Source: Bacteroidaceae bacterium
Lineage (GTDB): Bacteria; Bacteroidota; Bacteroidia; Bacteroidales; Bacteroidaceae
Direction of reading: 5' to 3'
DNA: 64,000 nt
Assembly (NCBI GenBank): GCA_017416705.1
Contig: JAFQBG010000014.1
Coordinates: forward strand, 1 to 64,000
Below, piece by piece: positions 28,013 through 40,263 of this stretch (positions are counted from its first letter, which is position 1; every line of letters begins with the position of its first letter). Under the pieces are notes generated by a model. The model ran no database searches, was not told the DNA's origin, and worked only from the letters and a program-made list of their open reading frames with translations. Both the position numbers and the translations under genes were made by a program.

Positions 28013-29337
28013 AGCACCGAAACTATTTCTTGCACCGTAAGCGCCGATTCGTCGTCGTTGAAACCGCCCAAGCGCACCTTGACGAGCCTGTTCACCCAAT
28101 CCTTGTTATATTCACATTCCACACGTATATAGTTTTCGGTGAAGCCTGCAATGGGCATTCCCGCACGCGGTTTCTCGAAAAGCACTATGGCCTCGGTTCC
28201 TATATGTCGTGCGTAGAACGCTTTGCGTTTTTGCTCGGATAGTTCTATGAGCAGATGACTGCGACGATGTTTCTCGGCAGGCGACACTGCCCCGTCTATT
28301 TTCAATGCCTGTGTTCCGGGACGTTCCGAGTAGCTGAACACGTGCAACTGCGATATGTCGAGATTTTTTATAAAATTGTATGCCTTGTCGAACAGTTCCT
28401 CGGTTTCGCCGCGAGTACCCACAATGACATCCACCCCTATGAAAGCATTGGGGAGCAGGCGTCTGACGGCCTCTATTTTGCGAGCAAAGAAAGCGGTATC
28501 GTAGCGACGGTGCATGAGTTTCAGAACCTCATCGCTACCTGCTTGAAGCGGTATATGCAGATGCGGCATGAAACTACGCGAGCGAGCCATATACTCTATT
28601 ATCTCGTCGGTTATCAGGTTGGGCTCGATGGACGATATTCTGTATCGTTCTATCCCCTCGACAGCGTCCAAGGCACGAACAAGCGACACAAAACTCTCGC
28701 CTGTTGTTTTTCCAAAGTCGCCTATGTTAACTCCTGTGATAACAATCTCCTTGCCACCCTCGGCGGCTGCGTCGCGCGCTTGCTGTACAAGGTCGGCTAT
28801 ATGCGGATTGCGGCTTCGTCCGCGTGCAAACGGTATGGTGCAATAGGTACAAAAATAGTCGCAGCCGTCTTGTACCTTCAAAAAATAGCGTGTTCTGTCG
28901 CCACGTGAACAGGAGGGCACGAAGTTACGCACATTCTTCGAAGGAATAGCATCCCATACCGCCACATCGTTTTTTTCGAGATTGCCCAGATAGGTCAATA
29001 TATCGCCCTTTTTTTCGATGCCCAGCACCACATCGATACCAACCTCGTCGGCAAGTTTCTGTGGCGACAGCTGAGCATAACAGCCCGTCACCACCACAAA
29101 TGCCCCCGGATGCTGACGAATGAGTTTGTGAATAGCCTGTCGGCATTTTTTCTCGGCCTCCTGAGTGACGGCACAACTGTTTATGACACATATATCGGCC
29201 TGCTCGCCCCGACGGGCGGTTCTTATTCCTGCTTCTTGCAAAGTACGTTCTATGGTTGCCGTTTCCGAAAAATTCAGTTTGCAACCAAGGGTATAATACA
29301 CAGCTTTTTTATCGCGAAAAACTGTTCTATCTATCAT
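28009..29337 (-). CDS. mtaB: tRNA t6A37 methylthiotransferase MtaB
   Basis: Radical-SAM enzyme converting t6A to ms2t6A at position 37 of ANN-decoding tRNAs. The 442-residue protein has the N-terminal UPF0004 domain with three cluster cysteines (Cys19 in TLGCKLN, Cys55 in NSCAVT, Cys86 in TGCYAQ) and the radical-SAM CxxxCxxC (Cys159, 163, 166 in CDYFCTYC). The C-terminal TRAM-like part is present (FTENYIRVECEYNKDWVNRL). The TLGCKLN opening with a Lys favours MtaB over MiaB and RimO. First gene of a two-gene unit with the glycosyltransferase. Confidence 0.9.
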   Translation of the reverse strand: MIDRTVFRDKKAVYYTLGCKLNFSETATIERTLQEAGIRTARRGEQADICVINSCAVTQEAEKKCRQAIHKLIRQHPGAFVVVTGCYAQLSPQKLADEVGIDVVLGIEKKGDILTYLGNLEKNDVAVWDAIPSKNVRNFVPSCSRGDRTRYFLKVQDGCDYFCTYCTIPFARGRSRNPHIADLVQQARDAAAEGGKEIVITGVNIGDFGKTTGESFVSLVRALDAVEGIERYRISSIEPNLITDEIIEYMARSRSFMPHLHIPLQAGSDEVLKLMHRRYDTAFFARKIEAVRRLLPNAFIGVDVIVGTRGETEELFDKAYNFIKNLDISQLHVFSYSERPGTQALKIDGAVSPAEKHRRSHLLIELSEQKRKAFYARHIGTEAIVLFEKPRAGMPIAGFTENYIRVECEYNKDWVNRLVKVRLGGFNDDESALTVQEIVSVL

Positions 29338-29437
29338 TGTAATTATCTATATAGGTAAACAAATGCGAAAATAGTATCTTTTTTCGAGAAACAGAAACCT
29401 ATATGTTATAAAATAAGTCATACAGGTGCTAAAACCT

Positions 29438-29472
29438 ATGAGGGTGCATCAAAAATTTGATGCACCCTCATA
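29438..29472. other. hairpin in the mtaB upstream region
   Basis: TATGAGGGTGCATCAAA pairs perfectly with its complement around a short centre. It lies about 100 bases upstream of mtaB and lacks a T-run, so a terminator role on either strand is uncertain; a leader structure is possible. Confidence 0.45.
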
Positions 29473-29561
29473 ATTATGAATAGAACTCATTATTGTTTTT
29501 TGTTACATGGAATATTTCCACGAACAGAACAAATTCTTATACAACCAAACTGCAAATAAAA

Positions 29562-29627
29562 AAGAAGTTAGAACCCTAATCATCTGTCGTTAAGACAGAT
29601 ATTGATTAGTGGTCTCTAAAACTTCTT
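29562..29627 (-). terminator. long hairpin terminator of the small lipoprotein gene
   Basis: On the minus strand, AAGAAGTT at the base pairs with AACTTCTT, and inner pairing joins CTAATCA/TGATTAG and TCTGTC/GACAGA. The structure ends in a T-run just past the stop of the 67-codon lipoprotein gene. It is longer and more elaborate than the other terminators here. Confidence 0.7.
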
Positions 29628-29640
29628 AGTACGATTAATT

Positions 29641-29844
29641 TTACTCAGCAGGAACAACCTCTGTTGCGACTTTACCGCTATCACCGGGAAGAGCAGCGGG
29701 CAAAACATCAGTAGCAGTAGCAGGAACTACGTCAGTAGCTACGATTGTATCGCAAGCAGCTGCCTCTGCGTTTGATTTAGAACCGTTTGCACCACAAGCA
29801 GTCATTACAAGTGCCAAAACTGCAACATAAATAAAATTCTTCAT
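29641..29844 (-). CDS. small lipoprotein with ATDVVPA repeats
   Basis: A 67-residue protein. Residues 1-16 are a lipoprotein signal with lipobox VMTAC (Cys17), so the mature protein is about 51 residues and lipid-anchored. The mature part is low in complexity and holds three variants of one heptad: ATDVVPA, ATDVLPA and ATEVVPA. No family recognised. A strong -7 box (29920-29927) and a dedicated terminator argue that it is a real, well-expressed gene. It is not in an operon. Confidence 0.8.
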   Translation of the reverse strand: MKNFIYVAVLALVMTACGANGSKSNAEAAACDTIVATDVVPATATDVLPAALPGDSGKVATEVVPAE

Positions 29845-29919
29845 AACAACACATAAAGTTTAAAAATCTCGCCTACTCCCTTTTTAGCGTTTCGGCAACC
29901 TCTTTCCTCAAAACCGATG

Positions 29920-29927
29920 CAAAGTTA
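29920..29927 (-). promoter_or_regulatory. -7 box of the small lipoprotein gene
   Basis: TAACTTTG on the minus strand matches TAnnTTTG exactly, 76 bases upstream of the start codon. The expected -33 position is AT-rich without a clear TTG. Confidence 0.5.
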
Positions 29928-30131
29928 CATTAATATATTTATATATTAACTTTTTTTTGTCTATTTTTATAATATAAAAGCATTATTTTGCATTTTTTCA
30001 CAAATAAAAATATCAAAATGAGACCGATTATATAAAAATACGCATTATATGCAATTTTAGTTTATATAATGCTCTACAAAAACAGCAGATAAAAAAAACA
30101 AAACCGCACACGAACAAAAAAAAGGTAAATA
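29928..30131. other. AT-rich intergenic region
   Basis: Very AT-rich, with no open frame of note and no repeat shared with the rest of the window. It separates the lipoprotein gene from the terminator of the glycan operon. Confidence 0.5.
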
Positions 30132-30176
30132 CAAAGACTGTGCATCTTGGAATTTTTCCAAGATGCACAGTCTTTG
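30132..30176. terminator. hairpin at the end of the glycan-degradation operon
   Basis: A perfect 20-bp stem (30132-30151 with 30157-30176), 17 bases past the stop of the minus-strand beta-galactosidase gene. The following minus-strand sequence is only moderately T-rich, but the size and place fit a terminator. Confidence 0.7.
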
Positions 30177-30193
30177 AAAATTAGTTTCGGATT

Positions 30194-34528
<4,335 letters not shown>

Positions 34529-34551
34529 TTACATGTATGTCGCAATAGTAA

Positions 34552-37500
34552 TCACTTAATTACAATTTTCTTGCCTCCAATAATATAAATACCGCGAGGC
34601 AGACTTTCGACTGAACAGTTGAGACGCAGGCCTTGCAGAGTATAAATGGCTGTGTCTGCCTGTTTGTCCTGCTCGATGTCGTGGATTGCATTTACTATAC
34701 CGTTGGTGTTCTGCATACCATCTTTTTGATATACACGCACCCAATCGAAACGTGTCTCGTATGTGTGGTTTATATCGGCATTGGCAGCCCATGAGCCGTT
34801 GCCCACACTTTGATTGAGAATAAGGTGGAAATGTTTGTCGAAAGGCCACTGACCTTGGTCAAGATACGATTGATTTGTCGATTTTGTATAACGTCCTACC
34901 TCCTTGCCGTCAACATACCAAATAAGGGTTGTCTCGTCCCACGCAAGAGCATAGGTGTGATAGCGGTCGTAAGGGATGCTTGTATTGAAGCTGGACTGTG
35001 GATTGTTTTTGTAGCCAAGGTCGTATGTCCAGTTGCTGTGAATGGTATGATAGGATTTTCCGTCGGTGTCAATGGCTTCCCAAATGTCAATTTCTCCACA
35101 GTCGGGCCAGCCGGCACTTTGGTCCTCGGGCATCATCCAAAAAGCAGGGAAGTTTCCTTGCCATGGATTGGTGAGAAGACGTGCCTCGACATAACCATAG
35201 GTAAAACCAAAGCAACCATTGCTCTTTATACCGCCGGTAATCATATCTACGGGATCATTCACTTTGTCGGGATTGGGAATGGCGCGGGCAACCAAATCGC
35301 CACCGTCAAGATAGATGACTTCCTCGCTGTCGCTAAGCCAACGATTCCATGTCGAACTGTAACGTTGACAACGTATCCATTTGTCTGCGTTGGGCTGTGA
35401 TTTGTCAGCAGCATTGAACTCATCGCTGAAAACGAGTCTCCACTCAGTGTCGGCTTCACGCTCGAAGGTTGCATAAAGATTTACGTCGCCCTCTGTCATG
35501 GCTGCATCAATTACAGCCTTGCCATTCGTAGCAGTAACGAAGGTTTCCTGCCATTGAGCATTGCCATCGGCATCGTATTGTTCGCCATCGAGATTATGAC
35601 CATAGCGCACTGTGACGCCATTGGCTGTGTAGCCGGGTGCTCCGCGCAATACAACTTCGAATGATTGCAAAGGAGTCACATTACAGGGCAAGGCTGTATA
35701 GTTTGTGCCGTCTATGCTACCATTCTCTGTAAATATTTTCAGCACGCCCGGCTCAGGGTCGGGACCGGTCACTTCGCCTTTGGGAACAATGCGAATTACG
35801 TAACTCGATGAACGGGTAAGAGCATCGTCCACTTCAAGACGGTTACCATTGACATTCCACCAACGCTCGCCCTTGAAGGCATTCTGTGCGGACTGAGTAA
35901 CCTGTATAGAGCACATACCATCCATTGTAAGTATAAGATAGGTATTCCAATCGGCATAGTAGGCATTGGTGCCAAACACGCCATACTCGTTTACATAACG
36001 GCCATCGGCATCGCTTGTGAGCTTATAGTGGTTCTTTCCCGAGGGATCGATTGTGAAACGCCATTCCTGTGCATCACCCGGAGTTTCTACTACTTGGAAA
36101 GTAGGTGTACCGCCACTACCGCCGGGATTGGTATTGGTGAGGTAACGGTCGCCATCCATAATATAATAGACGTCGCGTGTTGAAACAATAGGAGCCTCGG
36201 GTGATTCGCCATTGACAGGAATGAGGTCGAATATGAAGTTATCGGGCTCGATGGTGGTGCTTTCTCCTTTTATCACGCGCGAACTGCTCACTGCCCAGAA
36301 TTTGTTACCTGCGCTACCGGCATTCTGTATGCAATATTTGCCGTTGGCAAGACGCAATATATAATAGGTGTGCCATGCCGGGTCGTAAGGATTAGTGGTG
36401 TTGCTCACTGTGAAGACACCGTTCTCGTTTAGGTAGCGACCGTCTTGAGCATTGATAATCTTATAGCGACCTGTTTCAGGATCAATGGAAATGCGCCACT
36501 CCTGACGCTGCGGTTTCACGTCGTCGCGAGTATCTGTAAATTGTGGAGCATAGCCGGCAACGTTCTCTTGCATATTAGTAAGGTACTGACCTTCGTGCAT
36601 TATGAAGTATGTACCGTTCTCTATCTCCTGCGCGGGGAATACATCTGTGCGATAGTCATAGATAGCTTTATATTCGCTAACGAGTGTAGCCAATGTGCTT
36701 TTTAAGAAAGGAGCTATGTGGTAGCTTGCCACTGCCGGACATGCTACACGAATAGAACCGGGGAAGTCGCGCGAGCGTATAGCGGCCTGTGCCTCATCAT
36801 ACTCTTGGTAGCGCAAATAGCTTTGGATGAAGTTTTCGGGTTGTTCCGCTTCGAGGGCATCGTACATGTTCATCAACTCCAAGCCTTTCTGTGCCATATA
36901 GCGCATAACTTCGCACCATGGAGTAATCTCGGTAACAAGGGGGACATTCTCGTCACACTCTATGAGCGTGGTGGCAGCATTTTCCAAAAGAGCAAAGTGG
37001 GCACGCATATCGGCAACAGCCTCTGCTGTCTTGCCTTGACTCATGTAGTTATCGAATGAGGTTTTCGCCTCGACAAAAGCGGGCGATTCATCGGTACGAC
37101 GCAAACCATGCACATTGTTACCAAGGTCCACATTGTTTTCGCAGAAAAGACGGAATTCCTCGCTATGCTCAGGCATGAGGTACTTGATGGCACTTTCCCA
37201 CGAAGCATCGGCATCGTAAGCAGTCATGTTCCAACAATAGTCGCCTATGCTGTAAAGAGAGACTTTGGAGGCCTCGGCATACTCCATGGGATTGGAAACA
37301 AAACCACCAAGCATAGATGCTATATCAAGGTCGTTACCCCAAGTGGGTCCCATAAGCAGATAGTCTCGGCAATAGTCGTTTACGGGGTAATTGAGCCAAA
37401 TATAGGCATTTCGCTTGATGCGACTGTTGACCCACTCCATATCTCCCTTACCAATCATATCCACTACACTGTTGCCGGTCCACATGATGTGTGTCTCGCT

Positions 37501-38457
37501 GTCAAGAGTAGTACCCAAAGCATTGAGGTATGTGTCGCTACCACCGGTATAGGCCTTATTGTACTGTGTGGGACACATAATGATGGGAGGCACATCGTCG
37601 TGTTTCTTAACAAAATTCTCATTAAGGTAGTTAAGGTATTCGGCTTGCTTGTCACCCTTGCTCTGTTCGGTACCGCTTATATCATCGAAGAAGATGGAGA
37701 AAGCGCGTATGCCAAGAGCATACATCATTTCTAACTTATCGATAGAAGCTTTTCGGTCGGCATCGGTCCACTGGATATCACCACCCGGATGCATGGCCCA
37801 CACGAACCTTACCTTGTGTTTGGCTGCCGCAGCCGCCAACTCGCTGAGACGCTGTGCTTGATCGTCGGGATAGGGTTCGCGCCAACGGTCACGATGATAG
37901 GGGTCGTCTTTTGGACCATATATGTATACGTTCATTTTGGCACGACCAAAAAATTCGAACAAACTGTTTCGGTCGGCATCACTGTAAGGATTGCCATAGT
38001 AGCCCTCCACAAGTCCACGATCGGCTACATCAGGCCAATCGGTGATGGTCACAGTTTGTACATCGGGCTGAGCAGCTATCTGCAAATAGGTCTGTACACC
38101 GTAGTATGTACCCACTGCATCATTGCCGGCAATAACCACACCATCGGCAGATACAGCAAGGTAATAGCCTTCGGTCTTCTCGGGGATGAGGTTTTCATAG
38201 GCTGCTACTGCTGCATCACCACGCTCACCAATGACAAGTGTCACCGTACCACCATCGGTAGTAAAATGTTCGGTAAGCAATGCCACTGCATCGGCATCGG
38301 CATCATCTGCTCCCACAAGATTATAAGCAACAGTGTTGTCAAACGCATTGGTTTGTTCCCATGTCGTTTCTTGTGGTTTGGGATAAATCTCGGTCTGTTG
38401 CGCCACTGCACCTGCGACAGTGAAAGCGAACATAGCGAAAAGAAGAAACTTTTTCAT
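34552..38457 (-). CDS. GH84 N-acetylglucosaminidase fused to GH16 endo-glycosidase
   Basis: 1301 residues. Signal peptide at 1-19; a GH84-associated N-terminal domain to about 140; the GH84 barrel with RGLVEGYYGNPY (147-158) and catalytic Asp258/Asp259 in SIFFDDISG; a helical region to about 620. Two ricin-like modules come next (about 625-770 and 785-905), then an intermediate domain, then a GH16 jelly roll (about 1006-1247) with the GEIDIWE motif (nucleophile Glu1122, acid/base Glu1127). A tail, GLRLN to GIYIIGGKKIVIK, closes the chain. GH84 cleaves terminal beta-GlcNAc; GH16 members cleave internal beta-1,3/1,4 bonds, including mucin O-glycan poly-LacNAc. Both active sites look intact. Confidence 0.87.
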   Translation of the reverse strand: MKKFLLFAMFAFTVAGAVAQQTEIYPKPQETTWEQTNAFDNTVAYNLVGADDADADAVALLTEHFTTDGGTVTLVIGERGDAAVAAYENLIPEKTEGYYLAVSADGVVIAGNDAVGTYYGVQTYLQIAAQPDVQTVTITDWPDVADRGLVEGYYGNPYSDADRNSLFEFFGRAKMNVYIYGPKDDPYHRDRWREPYPDDQAQRLSELAAAAAKHKVRFVWAMHPGGDIQWTDADRKASIDKLEMMYALGIRAFSIFFDDISGTEQSKGDKQAEYLNYLNENFVKKHDDVPPIIMCPTQYNKAYTGGSDTYLNALGTTLDSETHIMWTGNSVVDMIGKGDMEWVNSRIKRNAYIWLNYPVNDYCRDYLLMGPTWGNDLDIASMLGGFVSNPMEYAEASKVSLYSIGDYCWNMTAYDADASWESAIKYLMPEHSEEFRLFCENNVDLGNNVHGLRRTDESPAFVEAKTSFDNYMSQGKTAEAVADMRAHFALLENAATTLIECDENVPLVTEITPWCEVMRYMAQKGLELMNMYDALEAEQPENFIQSYLRYQEYDEAQAAIRSRDFPGSIRVACPAVASYHIAPFLKSTLATLVSEYKAIYDYRTDVFPAQEIENGTYFIMHEGQYLTNMQENVAGYAPQFTDTRDDVKPQRQEWRISIDPETGRYKIINAQDGRYLNENGVFTVSNTTNPYDPAWHTYYILRLANGKYCIQNAGSAGNKFWAVSSSRVIKGESTTIEPDNFIFDLIPVNGESPEAPIVSTRDVYYIMDGDRYLTNTNPGGSGGTPTFQVVETPGDAQEWRFTIDPSGKNHYKLTSDADGRYVNEYGVFGTNAYYADWNTYLILTMDGMCSIQVTQSAQNAFKGERWWNVNGNRLEVDDALTRSSSYVIRIVPKGEVTGPDPEPGVLKIFTENGSIDGTNYTALPCNVTPLQSFEVVLRGAPGYTANGVTVRYGHNLDGEQYDADGNAQWQETFVTATNGKAVIDAAMTEGDVNLYATFEREADTEWRLVFSDEFNAADKSQPNADKWIRCQRYSSTWNRWLSDSEEVIYLDGGDLVARAIPNPDKVNDPVDMITGGIKSNGCFGFTYGYVEARLLTNPWQGNFPAFWMMPEDQSAGWPDCGEIDIWEAIDTDGKSYHTIHSNWTYDLGYKNNPQSSFNTSIPYDRYHTYALAWDETTLIWYVDGKEVGRYTKSTNQSYLDQGQWPFDKHFHLILNQSVGNGSWAANADINHTYETRFDWVRVYQKDGMQNTNGIVNAIHDIEQDKQADTAIYTLQGLRLNCSVESLPRGIYIIGGKKIVIK

Positions 38458-38475
38458 ATTATTTGTTTATTTTAT

Positions 38476-39759
38476 TTAATATCTCACAATTTCGAAATCC
38501 TTATGTACATTAAAGAAGGCTTCACTATCTACTTCTGTATTCTGTGGTATATAGGCTACCTTCAAGTTGGGACAGTCGCAGAAGGCATAGGCCTCAATGC
38601 TCAATGTACCCTCGGCAACGTATAACTCCTCTATGGACTCGGCATTGTCTACTACACCCTTTTCAATTTTTTCCACGGCTAACATTTTCAAGCTTTTCAT
38701 GGCCGATGGAATAACCACTATCATGTTATTCTCTTTGCTATATACAACACCCTCATAGCTCTTGAAATATGTGCTATTGGGGTCGACGTGAATATACTCC
38801 AAATTGGGTGCGTTAACCTTTAATCCCAAGATGTGTCCATTGGCTACATCGGCAAATATCTCGATATTTTTACCAACATATAATTCCTTTATATTTGGCG
38901 ATACATAGTTGGGGTTTAGTTGAGTAATCTTAAATCCTTCTATGCTATATGGCACTACAAGCACTTCCTCTTCGCTTTCGATACTGCGCACGTTGAGTCT
39001 TGCATTGGTATAATCATACTGGAAATTGTCGTCTTCGAACAACTTGGCATCGAGCGAAGTAGGCATGAATGTACTTGCATACGAAGTATAATTGCTCATC
39101 TTTTGATAACGGTTATTGGTGGGGTCGCTAACATACCATGTACCATCGCAGTTAACATAGTTCCAAGCATGACCGCCCTCGGGAATAAATCCGTTACAGA
39201 TAAGAACAGGTACTCCCTGACCATGAAGCATTACAAACAACAAATTGGCATAGCCTTGACAAATACCCTGCTTGGTTTTGAATACGGGATAGGGATTGTT
39301 ATCAACTACACCGCTTCCATTTTCATATTCGAAACGGTATTTAAGATTACTTGCAACCCAGCTGAAACACTTGTCGTAAATTGCTTTCTGCGTGGTGAGC
39401 CCTTTTACCAATTCGTCTGTGAATTCCTTTATTTCTTGGTATTCATCGTCGGCAATCTGCACACTACCCATTGTATTGGTACATTCGATGCCGGCCTTTG
39501 TGAGCAGGTCGTAAACGTTCTTAGCCAGTTTGGTTTTGTTACCATCCCAACCGGGAGAATAAACCAATGAGACAGCATTGTCGGCTACGGGGTATTCCGG
39601 TGTAACAACAGGAGTAAAGCCCATGCTGTATATTTCTTCTACACTAAATTTTAAAACTCGCCCTTTGGAGAGTGATATATACATTGTATCAACAGACTCT
39701 TGCGCTGAAAGTGTTGTCACTAAAAGCAATAATGAAAATATGAATACTATTTTTTTCAT
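38476..39759 (-). CDS. secreted transglutaminase-like / BspA leucine-rich-repeat protein
   Basis: 427 residues: signal peptide (1-19); a short N-terminal module (SKGRVLKFSVEEIYSMGF) of a type widespread in Prevotella-like secreted proteins; a transglutaminase-like domain with a full triad, Cys167 in KQGICQGY, His197 in GGHAWNYV and Asp212 in YVSDPTN; and BspA-type leucine-rich repeats from about 270 to the end. There is no sorting tail. Such proteases or transamidases may modify host or surface proteins; here it may anchor or process mucin peptide. Its ATG overlaps the upstream small gene by 4 bases, so the two are coupled. Confidence 0.83.
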   Translation of the reverse strand: MKKIVFIFSLLLLVTTLSAQESVDTMYISLSKGRVLKFSVEEIYSMGFTPVVTPEYPVADNAVSLVYSPGWDGNKTKLAKNVYDLLTKAGIECTNTMGSVQIADDEYQEIKEFTDELVKGLTTQKAIYDKCFSWVASNLKYRFEYENGSGVVDNNPYPVFKTKQGICQGYANLLFVMLHGQGVPVLICNGFIPEGGHAWNYVNCDGTWYVSDPTNNRYQKMSNYTSYASTFMPTSLDAKLFEDDNFQYDYTNARLNVRSIESEEEVLVVPYSIEGFKITQLNPNYVSPNIKELYVGKNIEIFADVANGHILGLKVNAPNLEYIHVDPNSTYFKSYEGVVYSKENNMIVVIPSAMKSLKMLAVEKIEKGVVDNAESIEELYVAEGTLSIEAYAFCDCPNLKVAYIPQNTEVDSEAFFNVHKDFEIVRY

Positions 39760-40241
39760 CGTTTGAGGAATTTAAAGGTTGTTTGGTTATAGGTGATAAG
39801 ATAGATGCCGGTAGGCAATGATTGTAACGATAGATAGGCACAGCCATCGATGTTTGCAGTGGCAGAAGCAAGTTGCTTACCACTGAGCGTATAGAGACGC
39901 ACCTGACTGTCGGTTTTCAGTCCGTTGATGCTGACACCGTTGTCCGAAAGTTCTACGTGACTGACAGCAGTCTTGTCATCGGTCATCTCAACGTCCTCGA
40001 TGGATGTGGGCATTGCGTCCAAAAACTCGAAACGTTCGACTGATACACGAGGAATGGTAGCCTCTTCGGTATCCGATACAATCATAACGTCCTCATCAAC
40101 GAACGTTATTAAAGGCCGCTCGTTCAGATAGAAACAGATATTTGTACCGTCCTTCATCAGCACACTCAGTATGCTACGTTCTCCTGCGTGTAATGCAACA
40201 GAAAGAAGAAAGGCAGTAAATGTAAAAAGGATTTTTTTCAT
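39756..40241 (-). CDS. small secreted protein with sorting-like tail
   Basis: 161 residues. Signal peptide at 1-19, then about 70 residues with the pattern SVLMKDGTNICFYLNERPLI followed by TFVDEDVMIV, a module frequently seen just before the sorting tail in Prevotella-type proteins. The tail itself follows (VRLYTLSGKQLASATANI to LPTGIYLITY and FKFLKR). It is therefore a linker-plus-tail protein with no catalytic domain. It could be a truncated enzyme or a partner of the following transglutaminase/LRR protein, whose start it overlaps by 4 bases. Confidence 0.78.
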   Translation of the reverse strand: MKKILFTFTAFLLSVALHAGERSILSVLMKDGTNICFYLNERPLITFVDEDVMIVSDTEEATIPRVSVERFEFLDAMPTSIEDVEMTDDKTAVSHVELSDNGVSINGLKTDSQVRLYTLSGKQLASATANIDGCAYLSLQSLPTGIYLITYNQTTFKFLKR

Positions 40242-40263
40242 GGTATTTTGAAATAATTAATAA

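Noticed and set aside
29438-29472. Terminator for a plus-strand gene
   Set aside because: There is no plus-strand gene upstream and no T-run after the stem; it was kept only as an unexplained hairpin.
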